Shown one piece after another: positions 1-7,382 of a DNA stretch of 64,000 nt. Source of the stretch: Paraburkholderia dilworthii. Its GTDB lineage: Bacteria > Pseudomonadota > Gammaproteobacteria > Burkholderiales > Burkholderiaceae. Position numbers and translations under genes: made by a program. The notes below the pieces were generated by a model. The model was not told where the DNA came from. It ran no database searches and saw only the letters and a program-made list of their open reading frames with translations. The first letter of the stretch is position 1; each line of letters opens with the position of its first letter. The DNA is taken from assembly GCF_000472525.1 (NCBI RefSeq), contig NZ_AWZT01000008.1, forward strand, positions 144,560 through 208,559, read 5' to 3'.

Positions 1-26
1 AAGAGCTTTTGCTTCGTGGTGTTCAT
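1..26 (-). CDS. Amino-acid ABC transporter ATPase, first codons only (HisP-like)
   Basis: On the minus strand an ATG at 24-26 follows an AAGGA ribosome-binding site and opens a frame reading MNTTKQKL before the window ends. It lies 45 bases after the HisM-type permease on the same strand, which is where the ATPase of a HisJQMP-type operon normally sits. Nothing of the nucleotide-binding domain is visible, so the call rests on position, the ribosome-binding site and the short N-terminus, which resembles HisP-type ATPases as I remember them from Burkholderia. The gene should continue to the left of this window. Confidence 0.55.
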
Positions 27-70
27 CGGAATCCTTGGAGCTTGCTTACGGGCTGGGCGCGGTGCCCCGG

Positions 71-784
71 TTATTTGCCTTGCGGCCGCAGGTAAGCGAG
101 CCAGCGGCGCTCGGCGCGGCGGAACAGCCACACGAGCGCAAAAGAAATGCACAGATAAAGCAGGGCGGCGATGCCGAATGCATTGAACGATTGATACGTC
201 GCCGAGTTGACGTCGCGCGCGATTTTCAGAATGTCCGGCACGGTCGCGGTGAAGGCGACGGTCGTGGCGTGCAGCATCAGGATCACTTCGTTGCTGTAGT
301 ACGGCAACGCGCGGCGCAGTGCCGAAGGCAGGATCACGCGCCGGTACAGCGTGAACGACGACATGCCGTACGCGCGCGCTGCTTCGATTTCGCCATACGG
401 CGTGGCCTTGATCGCGCCGGCGAAAATCTCGGTGGTGTATGCGCAGGTATTCAGCGTGAACGCGAGCAGCGTGCAGTTCATGCCTTCGCGGAAAAATGCG
501 TTGGTCAGCTCGTGATTGCGGACGATCTCGAGGCTGTACAAGCCCGTATAGCACAGCAGCAGTTGCACATAGAGCGGCGTGCCGCGAAAGATGTACGTGT
601 AGAGCCACACGAGAGCCGCGAGCCATTTCTTCTTCGACACGCGCGCGACAGCGAGTGGAATCGATAGACAGAAGCCGAGCCCGATCGACACGACCAGCAG
701 CCACAGCGTGATCGCGAGGCCGGTGAAGCGATAGCCGTCGGTATAAAGATAGTTGCGCCAGTATTCCTGAATGATCTCGATCAT
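71..784 (-). CDS. Polar amino-acid ABC transporter permease, HisM type
   Basis: An inner-membrane permease of 237 residues that pairs with the preceding HisQ-type permease to form the channel of a basic amino-acid importer (histidine/arginine/lysine/ornithine family). Several hydrophobic segments are visible (about residues 22-47, 58-80, 98-120 and 200-222). The ABC permease EAA loop reads EAARAYG at about 134-140, followed by the LPSALRRALP segment that contacts the ATPase. Its start overlaps the stop of the upstream permease by four bases (ATGA), implying translational coupling. The exact substrate cannot be read from the permease. Confidence 0.9.
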   Translation of the reverse strand: MIEIIQEYWRNYLYTDGYRFTGLAITLWLLVVSIGLGFCLSIPLAVARVSKKKWLAALVWLYTYIFRGTPLYVQLLLCYTGLYSLEIVRNHELTNAFFREGMNCTLLAFTLNTCAYTTEIFAGAIKATPYGEIEAARAYGMSSFTLYRRVILPSALRRALPYYSNEVILMLHATTVAFTATVPDILKIARDVNSATYQSFNAFGIAALLYLCISFALVWLFRRAERRWLAYLRPQGK

Positions 785-1470
785 AGATCCGCCTTTCGCA
801 CGCCGGTCGAGTAACGCTTTTCGAGGTACATCAGCACGAAGTTGGACACTGTGGTGATGACGAGATAGATCGCCCCCGCGAACAGGGTGAAGAAGAAAAA
901 CCGCAAGGTGCCTTTGCCCGCGTCCTGCGAAGCCTTGACGACATCGGCGAGACCGATGATCGACACCAGCGCGGTGGCTTTGACCATCACCTGCCAGTTG
1001 TTGCCAATGCCGGGCAGCGCGAAGCGCATCATCTGCGGGAACATGATGCGCGAGAACACCTGCCAGCTTGTCATGCCGTAGGCCGCGCCGGCTTCGAGCT
1101 GGCCGCGTGGCACCGCGAGGAACGCACCGCGAAATGTCTCGGTGAAGTACGCGCCGTAAATGAAGCCCAGCACCGCGACGCCGGCCACGAACGGATCGAT
1201 GTCGATCTGGTCCCAGCCGAGCAGGTCGGTCAGATTGTTTAGCCAGATCTGGATGCTATAGAACAGCAGCAGCATCAGCACGAGGTCGGGCACGCCTCGC
1301 ACGAGCGTGGTGTAGACGGTGCCGGCGCCGTGCGAAAGACGGTTCTTCGACAGTTTCGCCGCCGCGCCGATGAGGCCCAGCAAGAAAGCAAGCACCAACG
1401 ACAACACCGCCAGTTTGACGGTTTGCCAGGTGCCATTGAGAAGCAGCGGGCCGTAGCCTTGAAGGAACAT
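781..1470 (-). CDS. Polar amino-acid ABC transporter permease, HisQ type
   Basis: An inner-membrane permease of 229 residues and partner of the HisM-type gene that overlaps its end. The EAA loop reads EAGAAYG and is followed by IMFPQMMRFALPGIGNNW, typical of the HisQ/ArtQ family. A longer open frame exists to 1587, but I place the start at the ATG at 1468-1470 (MFLQGYGPLLLNG). That is where HisQ homologs begin, it has an AAGGA-like site upstream, and the extra upstream residues are arginine/cysteine-rich with no family resemblance. It lies 341 bases after the binding-protein gene. Confidence 0.9.
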   Translation of the reverse strand: MFLQGYGPLLLNGTWQTVKLAVLSLVLAFLLGLIGAAAKLSKNRLSHGAGTVYTTLVRGVPDLVLMLLLFYSIQIWLNNLTDLLGWDQIDIDPFVAGVAVLGFIYGAYFTETFRGAFLAVPRGQLEAGAAYGMTSWQVFSRIMFPQMMRFALPGIGNNWQVMVKATALVSIIGLADVVKASQDAGKGTLRFFFFTLFAGAIYLVITTVSNFVLMYLEKRYSTGVRKADL

Positions 1471-1811
1471 ATCGGGTCCTTGACGATGCGTTTGCGACAC
1501 ACCGCGAAAGACGCGGCAGGCTCCGCACCGCATGTACCGCGAGCTTCGCTCGCCGTGATCCGCGGCGCACAGCGCACCGCTGTGCAAATCATGACTGCAT
1601 GACCGTTGCGGGTCTTGCAGCGCGCTTTTCGACTCTCTTTGAAACTAGACTGACTGTATTACGAAGCCCGAGGGAAGCCCATGCGGGCGAGCCCCGAGTC
1701 TCCTGATGCCACGCTCGAAGCCGTTAGTGCGACGTCTGGTGGACCGCCGGCTTGCTGCCGGGACAGTGGCCCGCTCAGTGGTCGCTCAGTGGCCGGTTCA
1801 GTGGCCGCCGC
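1471..1811. other. Intergenic gap with CAGTGG repeats
   Basis: No gene is seen between the binding-protein gene and the HisQ-type permease (both minus strand). The part nearest the binding-protein stop (about 1763-1815) holds four to five spaced copies of CAGTGGCCG or CGCTCAGTGG. They could lower read-through into the permeases, as often happens after an abundant binding protein, but no clear hairpin was found. Confidence 0.5.
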
Positions 1812-2588
1812 TCAGTGCCCAGGATAGATCTCGAAGTCGAAGTACTGCTTTTCGAGCTTCGTGAACGTGCCGTCCTGATGAACCTGTGCGAGCGCCCGAT
1901 TGAACATCGTCTTCAGGTCGGTGTCATCCTTGCGCAGACCGATGGCCGTGCCTTCGCCGATGGTTTTCGGATCCTTGACTTCCGGGCCGGCCCACGCGAA
2001 GCCCTTGCCGCGCGGCGTCTTCAGGAACCCGGCGTCGGCCTGGATCTCGTCTTGCAGCGCGGCGTCGAGCCGGCCTGAGGTGAGATCCGCATAGACCTGG
2101 TCCTGGTTCTGATAGGGCACCACCGTCACGCCTTTGGGTTGCCAATAAGCCTTCGCGTAGGCTTCCTGGGTCGTGCCCTGCTCGACGCCAATGCGCTTGC
2201 CCTTTAGCGATTCAGCGGTGGGCAGGAGCGGCGAGCCCGCTTTGGCGATCATGCGCGCCGGGGCGTCGAACAGCTTGTCGGAGAAATCGATCTGCTCGCG
2301 ACGCTTGTCCGTGACGGTCAGCGACGACACGATTGCGTCGAACTTCTTGCCCTTCAGAGCGGGGATGATGCCGTCGAAATCCTGCTCGATCCACACGCAC
2401 TTGACGTTCATCTTTGTGCACAGCGCTTTGGTCAGATCGACGTCGAACCCGACTACCTGGCCGCTAGCCGCCTTCGATTCGAACGGCGGGTAGCTGGCGT
2501 CAACCCCGATGCGTACGGTTTTCCATTCTTTTGCCAAGGCGCCGGTGGCCATGACAGCAAGCGCTACGCACAGTGCGAGCTTCTTCAT
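1812..2588 (-). CDS. Periplasmic amino-acid-binding protein (ArgT/HisJ family)
   Basis: A 258-residue extracytoplasmic solute-binding protein of family 3. It opens with a Sec signal peptide (MKKLALCVALAVMATGALA, cleavage near residue 19). The mature part has the family features: RIGVDASYPPFES, VVGFDVDLTKALC, the FDGIIPALKGKKFDAI block and the RIGVEQGTTQEAY hinge segment. It is first in the operon with the two permeases and the ATPase, so it delivers a basic amino acid (lysine, arginine, ornithine or histidine by family). Fine specificity is not determined here. Confidence 0.92.
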   Translation of the reverse strand: MKKLALCVALAVMATGALAKEWKTVRIGVDASYPPFESKAASGQVVGFDVDLTKALCTKMNVKCVWIEQDFDGIIPALKGKKFDAIVSSLTVTDKRREQIDFSDKLFDAPARMIAKAGSPLLPTAESLKGKRIGVEQGTTQEAYAKAYWQPKGVTVVPYQNQDQVYADLTSGRLDAALQDEIQADAGFLKTPRGKGFAWAGPEVKDPKTIGEGTAIGLRKDDTDLKTMFNRALAQVHQDGTFTKLEKQYFDFEIYPGH

Positions 2589-2990
2589 GTTTCTCCTGGG
2601 TCAAACTGATCGTCGTGGTGTCCGATCTCGACGAACGCCGGCTTGTGGCCGACCGTCGCTATTCTAGGCGGCCAAAATAGTCGGGCCGCTATAGCTTTGC
2701 CGCGCGGTCTCCCGCCCGCGGGCGCGCCTTCGGCCACCATGTGCGTTGAAAAGCGCGGTATTTTACCCGAACAGGGGCCCGGCGCCAGTGCGCGATCTCC
2801 ACGGCGGCAGCGCTGAAGCACAGGCGTTGTGTATGCGCGACGCGTATGGCGGATCGGCCGCGATAGATCGTCCGCCTTCTCAGCGGATTACGCGGATTTG
2901 CGAAACGATCCGGTGCGTTCCTGGCCGATTGTCCGGCGAGCGCTCTGCCCATACATTCTGGCCATCGCCAAACTTCACAGGGAGTTCCTC
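2589..2990. promoter_or_regulatory. Divergent intergenic region, binding protein versus pirin
   Basis: About 400 bases separate the divergent starts of the amino-acid-binding protein (minus) and pirin (plus). It must hold both promoters. No coding sequence, tRNA or convincing operator was recognised. A GGGAG ribosome-binding site precedes the pirin ATG at 2991. Confidence 0.4.
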
Positions 2991-3701
2991 ATGATCGAGA
3001 TTCGCCGTTCCGAAGAGCGCGGCCACGCTAACCACGGCTGGCTCGACTCGTATCACAGCTTCTCGTTTGCCGACTATCGCGACCCGGAGCATGTCCACTT
3101 CGGTCCGTTGCGCGTGATTAACGAAGACCGCATTGCCGGCGGCCAGGGCTTCGGCACACATGGGCATCGCGACATGGAGATCGTCACCTATGTGCTCGAG
3201 GGCGCGCTTGAACATCGCGACAGCATGGGCAACGGCTCGACCATCCGTCCGGGCGACGTGCAGCGCATGAGCGCCGGGACGGGCGTCATGCACAGTGAGT
3301 TCAACGCGTCGCAGGACGAAGAGGCGCATCTGCTGCAGATCTGGGTGATTCCGCGACGCGCGGGCGATCAGCCGGGCTACGAGGAAAAGCGTTTCGAAGC
3401 CGCCGACAAGCGCGGCCGGTTGCGCGTCGTCGCGTCGCCCGACGGGCGCGACGGCTCGGTGACGATCCACGCGGACGCGTCGATCTATGCGGCGTTGATC
3501 GACGGCACCGAAAAAGCTACGTTCGCGATGCCTGAAGGACGGCTCGCCTATGTGCACGTGGCGCGCGGCTCGCTGACGGTGAACGGCAAGGTGCTTGATG
3601 CAGGCGATGCGGCCAAAGTCAGCGAAACCGACACGGTCACGCTGGAGAAAGGCCATAACGCCGAAGTGCTCCTATTCGACCTGGGCCGGCTGGAAGGCTG
3701 A
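2991..3701 (+). CDS. Pirin family protein (YhhW-like bicupin)
   Basis: A 236-residue cupin protein. Pirins are metal-binding bicupins; bacterial YhhW has quercetin 2,3-dioxygenase activity in vitro, but physiological roles are mostly unknown. The N-terminal signature is clear: [22 protein letters not shown], then [18 protein letters not shown] with the metal-ligand histidines, and TGVMHSEFN further on. The ATG at 2991 is preceded by GGGAG. A longer frame begins at 2829, but its extra residues do not match the family. It stands alone and is followed by a strong inverted repeat at 3831-3859. Confidence 0.92.
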   Translation: MIEIRRSEERGHANHGWLDSYHSFSFADYRDPEHVHFGPLRVINEDRIAGGQGFGTHGHRDMEIVTYVLEGALEHRDSMGNGSTIRPGDVQRMSAGTGVMHSEFNASQDEEAHLLQIWVIPRRAGDQPGYEEKRFEAADKRGRLRVVASPDGRDGSVTIHADASIYAALIDGTEKATFAMPEGRLAYVHVARGSLTVNGKVLDAGDAAKVSETDTVTLEKGHNAEVLLFDLGRLEG

Positions 3702-3769
3702 AGCGGTTGGTTCTGCGTACTTCATAGCGAGTTCGTTGCGCCTGCAACCAGCCGCGCGCCGCGCCTGCA

Positions 3770-3804
3770 ACGACCCACAACGACCCGCAACGACCCGCAA
3801 CGCG
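3770..3804. repeat. Short tandem CAACGACCCGC repeats
   Basis: Three to four copies of an 11-bp unit (CAACGACCCGC with small changes) in the gap after the pirin gene. No function is evident. Confidence 0.6.
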
Positions 3805-3830
3805 ACGTGAATATGCAATGCATCATGGAA

Positions 3831-3859
3831 GAACGCCACGGAGAATCTCCGTGGCGTTC
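3831..3859. terminator. Perfect 14-bp inverted repeat between convergent genes
   Basis: GAACGCCACGGAGA, one base, then its exact reverse complement. It lies between the convergent pirin and Spy-like genes and probably ends both transcripts. There is no long T run on either side, so it is a hairpin-type terminator without a classical U tract. Confidence 0.6.
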
Positions 3860-3951
3860 CTGCTTTGCGAAGGCGGCCGCACGGCCCGCCTTCGTTCAGC
3901 CTGCCTCGCATTGCGACGCGGGTCACTGCGGTGGTGCGGCTACCGCATGGC

Positions 3952-4488
3952 TTACTGACTTGCAGCCGGCGCAGACGCCGCGCCCTCGTGGCGATGCTGC
4001 AAGCGCTCGCGCATCTTCTCGTGACGCGATTCCATCTTCGCAAAGCGCTGTTTCAGCGCGGTGCTGACGGTGGTTTTCTGCTGGTCGTTCAAACCGTTAT
4101 AGAACTTGAGCCATGCGTCCGTGGTTTGCTGGCGCAATTGCGCGTCTTTCTGTTCGATCTGCTGATGAGCGGCGGCCATTGCGTTCAGATCCAGAATCGG
4201 CTGTTGCTGCGCGGACTTGAACTGATTCTTCATCTGCTCGTGATTCGCGCGCATCGCCTCATGGCTCTGCTTCATGGTGTCCAGCGCGGCTTGCCACTGC
4301 TTTTCCTGATCTGCGTTGAGCTTCAGCTGGTCATGCAGTTGCGTGAGTTCTTTCATGAAGTGTCCATGCCATCCGCCGGGGCCGCCGTGCGCTTCATGAG
4401 CGGGTTGAGCGGCATAGGCTGCGCCCGCGCCGAGGGCGAGAGCACTGGCGGCAACGGCGAGGGCGCGCGAGATTTTTCTGGTGGACAT
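3952..4488 (-). CDS. Spy/CpxP-like periplasmic protein (LTXXQ family)
   Basis: A 178-residue exported protein. It has a signal peptide (MSTRKISRALAVAASALALG to about AYA, residue 25) and a helical, glutamine- and histidine-rich mature part with LxxxQ-type segments (LKLNADQEKQW and LNDQQKTTV), as in Spy and CpxP. Family members are ATP-independent periplasmic chaperones or stress sensors and often bind the sensor kinase encoded next door. The start at 4488 has a good AAGGAG site. It is divergent from an OmpR/EnvZ-like pair, the same arrangement as cpxP-cpxRA, so it is probably a target of that system. Confidence 0.8.
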   Translation of the reverse strand: MSTRKISRALAVAASALALGAGAAYAAQPAHEAHGGPGGWHGHFMKELTQLHDQLKLNADQEKQWQAALDTMKQSHEAMRANHEQMKNQFKSAQQQPILDLNAMAAAHQQIEQKDAQLRQQTTDAWLKFYNGLNDQQKTTVSTALKQRFAKMESRHEKMRERLQHRHEGAASAPAASQ

Positions 4489-4578
4489 GTAAGGCTCCTT
4501 TGTAATGGAATAGCCGACGATGCATCCGATCGGATTGACGGCCTGCATTCGGTAAGACACAGCGTAGAGAACTGCGTC

Positions 4579-4653
4579 ACGCGCTGTGTTACGCGCTTTC
4601 GCGCCGCTGTTACGGGCCATTACGTGCAGCTTTCACCGTAACACCCGGTAACC
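4579..4653. promoter_or_regulatory. TGTTACG repeat cluster in divergent promoter region
   Basis: The 220 bases between the Spy-like gene and the response regulator hold TGTTACG at 4587-4593 and 4608-4614 (direct repeats 21 bp apart, two helix turns). An inverted copy CGTAACA lies at 4637-4643, with GGTAACC just beyond. Direct repeats with this phasing are typical of OmpR-family binding sites. The likely regulator is the adjacent response regulator, controlling itself and the Spy-like gene. No binding data are available here. Confidence 0.5.
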
Positions 4654-4708
4654 CTTGAGGCCCGTTTGAAATCGAAAACCGTTCCTGCCGCGCGTTAAAC
4701 TTCATCTC

Positions 4709-5434
4709 ATGGCTACTCAAATACTTGTTGTCGACGACGACGTCGAATTGCGCGATCTTCTGCGCGACTATCTGGCCCGCCAGGGCATCGAAGTGTCGGT
4801 GCTGCACGACGCGGGCTCGCTCGAGCGCAGGCTCGAACGCGAGCGCCCCGATCTGATCGTGCTCGACCTGATGATGCCCGGCGTCGACGGGCTCACTGCA
4901 TTGCGCAAGCTGCGCGCGTCGGGCGACGACATTCCCGTGATCATGCTGACCGCGCGCGCGGACGACGTCGACCGGATCGTCGGGCTCGAGCTCGGCGCGG
5001 ACGATTACCTCGGCAAGCCGTTCAATCCGCGTGAACTGCTCGCGCGCGTGCAGGCGGTGTTGCGGCGGCGTCGTACGCTGCCATCGGCGGCGGCGCCGGA
5101 GCAGCGCGAGCCGTTCAGCTTCGGCCGCTTCACGCTGGACTTTCAATCGCGCACGCTGCATCTCGAAGACAGGCCGCTCACGCTGTCGGGCAGCGAGTTC
5201 GCGCTGCTGAAAATCTTCGTCAATCACCCCATGCGCACGCTGACGCGCGAGCGTCTGCTGGAACTACTGCACGGTCCGGAATACGACGGTACGGACCGCG
5301 GCATCGACGTGCAGGTGTGGCGTCTGCGGCGCATTCTCGAAACAGACCCGTCCACGCCGCGCTTCATCCAGACAGTGCGCGGGCGGGGCTATGTGTTCGT
5401 GCCCGACGGCGAACAACATGCGCCGGCCCATTGA
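4709..5434 (+). CDS. OmpR-family response regulator
   Basis: A 241-residue two-component response regulator. The receiver domain (about 1-118) has the acidic pair in LVVDDDVE, the phospho-acceptor aspartate in DLIVLDLMMPG, and the conserved lysine in DDYLGKPF. The C-terminal winged-helix DNA-binding domain (about 135-235) contains TLSGSEFALLKIFV and the RGRGYVF wing. The sensor-kinase gene begins inside its last codons. Divergence from a Spy/CpxP-like gene suggests control of an envelope-stress response. It is closest in type to OmpR/CpxR; the precise ortholog is not assigned. Confidence 0.93.
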   Translation: MATQILVVDDDVELRDLLRDYLARQGIEVSVLHDAGSLERRLERERPDLIVLDLMMPGVDGLTALRKLRASGDDIPVIMLTARADDVDRIVGLELGADDYLGKPFNPRELLARVQAVLRRRRTLPSAAAPEQREPFSFGRFTLDFQSRTLHLEDRPLTLSGSEFALLKIFVNHPMRTLTRERLLELLHGPEYDGTDRGIDVQVWRLRRILETDPSTPRFIQTVRGRGYVFVPDGEQHAPAH

Positions 5435-6734
5435 TTCGCTGTTCGGACGGCTGGCGCTGCTGGTCGTCGCAGTGTTGCTGCTGTCGCATTTCGCGTGGTA
5501 CGCGCTCATGCGTCTCGAGCGCAATCAGTTGCAAGCGCGCTACGCCGTCGAGGAAGCTACTTTCCTCGTCGACGCGGTGCGTCAGCACGTGGTCCGCAAC
5601 CCCGACCAGCCGTTGCCCTCGCGGGTGAAACTCGTCGATCCGGCGAGCCCCGAAGTGCCGCCCGAAACGTCGGACATGCCGCCGCCGCTCGAACGGTTTA
5701 TCGAAGACGTGCGCGATCGCATGCCGTCCGGCACGCAGGTGCGCGTCGGCTTGCCGGGCCGGCCGCCCACGCTATGGGTACGCGGAACCGGCGACCCGAG
5801 CTGGATCGTCGTGCCGGTGCAGCCGCTGCGGCCGCCGCGCTCGCTCGATCGCACCGTCTTGTGGCTCGTAATGATTTTCTCTTTCGCGGTCATGGCGGCG
5901 TTGTTTGCCGCATGGGCGTTGCAGCAGCCATTGCGCTCGCTCGCTCAGGCGGTTGCGCGGTTCGGCCGCGGTCTGCCGGTGCCGCCGGTGCCCGAGCGCG
6001 GACCGCGCGAGTTGAGGCAATTGACGCACGGCTTTAACCAGATGGTTCAGGAAGTCGCGCGCACCGAGAACGACCGGGCGGTGATGCTCGCGGGCGTCGC
6101 GCACGATCTGAAGACGCCGCTTGCGCGCTTGCGGCTGCGCGCCGAAATGATGGACGAAGTGAAGATGCGCGACGGCGTGGTGCGCGACGTCGATTCGATG
6201 ACTCACATCGTCGAGCAGTTCCTCGTGTTCGCGCACGACGGCGCGGATCGCAGCGAACCGGTCGACGTCGATGCGCAATGCGAGCGCGTCGTGCGCAGCT
6301 ATCGGGCGGTGGCCTCGGGGGCGCCGGCCGTCGAAACTGACTTGCAGGCTGGTTCCGGGTTCATGCTGCCTGCCGCCACGCTCGACCGGATTCTGTCGAA
6401 CCTGCTCGACAATGCGCACGCGTACGGCGCGCCGCCGATCGTCGTCGCAACCGCGCGCACGGCGGAAGGCTTTACGCTGTCGGTGAGCGACAACGGCAAG
6501 GGCATCGCCGCTCAGGATCTCGTCAACGCAAGCCGGCCTTTCGTGCGGCTCGATCCGGCGCGCGGCGGGAATGGCCACAGCGGTTTGGGGCTCGCCATCG
6601 TCGAGAGGCTGGTGCGGCGCGCGGGCGGAGAGTGGCAGATAGGCAACCACGGTGGCCGCGGCTTGCGAGTCTTGATGAGCTTTCCGTTCTCTGCCGTGCC
6701 TCAGGCGAGGACTGCGTCGGAAAGCGTCTGGTGA
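5418..6734 (+). CDS. Sensor histidine kinase, EnvZ-like
   Basis: A membrane sensor kinase of 438 residues. An N-terminal transmembrane helix, a short periplasmic loop and a second helix (VLWLVMIFSFAVMAALFAAW) lead into a HAMP segment. The dimerisation/phospho-acceptor domain has the histidine in GVAHDLKTPLARL. The ATPase domain shows N box LLDNAHAYG, G1 SDNGKGI and G2 GHSGLGLAIVERL. I chose the ATG at 5418 (MRRPIDSLFGRLALL), which overlaps the response-regulator gene by 17 bases; an upstream ATG at 5391 is possible. Output is through the response regulator just upstream. Confidence 0.92.
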   Translation: MRRPIDSLFGRLALLVVAVLLLSHFAWYALMRLERNQLQARYAVEEATFLVDAVRQHVVRNPDQPLPSRVKLVDPASPEVPPETSDMPPPLERFIEDVRDRMPSGTQVRVGLPGRPPTLWVRGTGDPSWIVVPVQPLRPPRSLDRTVLWLVMIFSFAVMAALFAAWALQQPLRSLAQAVARFGRGLPVPPVPERGPRELRQLTHGFNQMVQEVARTENDRAVMLAGVAHDLKTPLARLRLRAEMMDEVKMRDGVVRDVDSMTHIVEQFLVFAHDGADRSEPVDVDAQCERVVRSYRAVASGAPAVETDLQAGSGFMLPAATLDRILSNLLDNAHAYGAPPIVVATARTAEGFTLSVSDNGKGIAAQDLVNASRPFVRLDPARGGNGHSGLGLAIVERLVRRAGGEWQIGNHGGRGLRVLMSFPFSAVPQARTASESVW

Positions 6735-6769
6735 TCCGGCTCACAGGCGTGGCGTTGCGCCGCGCCTGT

Positions 6770-6955
6770 CGCTACGACGGCTGCAAGTGCTGGTTGCAAA
6801 CGTTGATTGCAAACGCTGGTGGCAAGCGCTGATTCCAAGGGCTGATCGCAAACGTCCGTTACACGCGCCTGTTGCACGCGCCGGTTTCAAACCTCCGTTA
6901 CACACGTCCATTGCACACGTCCATTGCACGCGTCCGCCAGTCACAACCGGGGCGA
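6770..6955. repeat. Degenerate 10-12 bp repeat region
   Basis: A run of imperfect short units such as GTTGCAAACG and ACACGTCCATTG, repeated with drift between the sensor kinase and the next minus-strand gene. It codes for no plausible protein. Similar arrays occur at 16220-16330 and 42590-42730. Confidence 0.6.
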
Positions 6956-7002
6956 CGAAGGCAAGCGACCGAACCCCACAGCGCGTTCCGAAAACCGCCT
7001 GC

Positions 7003-7269
7003 CTAGTCGGAAAAGAGAGTGTTCAGCGCATTCGCCGCTTCACTATCGACCGTATTCCACGTCACGCTTTCGGCCTCGAAAATATAGTGGGTCGTGTATT
7101 TGCCGAGGCGCGCGAGTATCTCTTCCTGAATGACTTCAGGCGCGACTTCCAGCTTCAGATACCACGCGGTGGACGACAGGCGCGTCTGGAACGCGCCGTA
7201 CTCAGCCAGCAGATGATCGAATGCGTCAGCATCCTGATCGCGGCAAACAATGACCAGATTTCCCTTCAT
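7003..7269 (-). CDS. Small conserved-type hypothetical protein, 88 residues
   Basis: An 88-residue soluble protein with an alternating alpha/beta look: MKGNLVIVCRDQDADAF, then a strand-rich middle (AWYLKLEVAPEVIQEEIL) and a tail that begins YIFEAESVTWNTV. It has no signal peptide, membrane segment or recognised catalytic motif. The size and pattern resemble ferredoxin-like small proteins (the SinR/Cas2-like fold group), but that is only an impression. It stands alone between a repeat array and the diguanylate cyclase gene. Codon bias matches neighbouring genes, which supports its being real. Confidence 0.6.
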   Translation of the reverse strand: MKGNLVIVCRDQDADAFDHLLAEYGAFQTRLSSTAWYLKLEVAPEVIQEEILARLGKYTTHYIFEAESVTWNTVDSEAANALNTLFSD

Positions 7270-7382
7270 GCGAATCTCCCGTTAAAGCGGTAGCGACAAC
7301 TCGAGGTCATTGTCGATCATACCTGCTGCTTGCGGGAGGCTCCACGCGCCGGCTTGCGCTGCGTCAGATAGCGGACTCGCCG

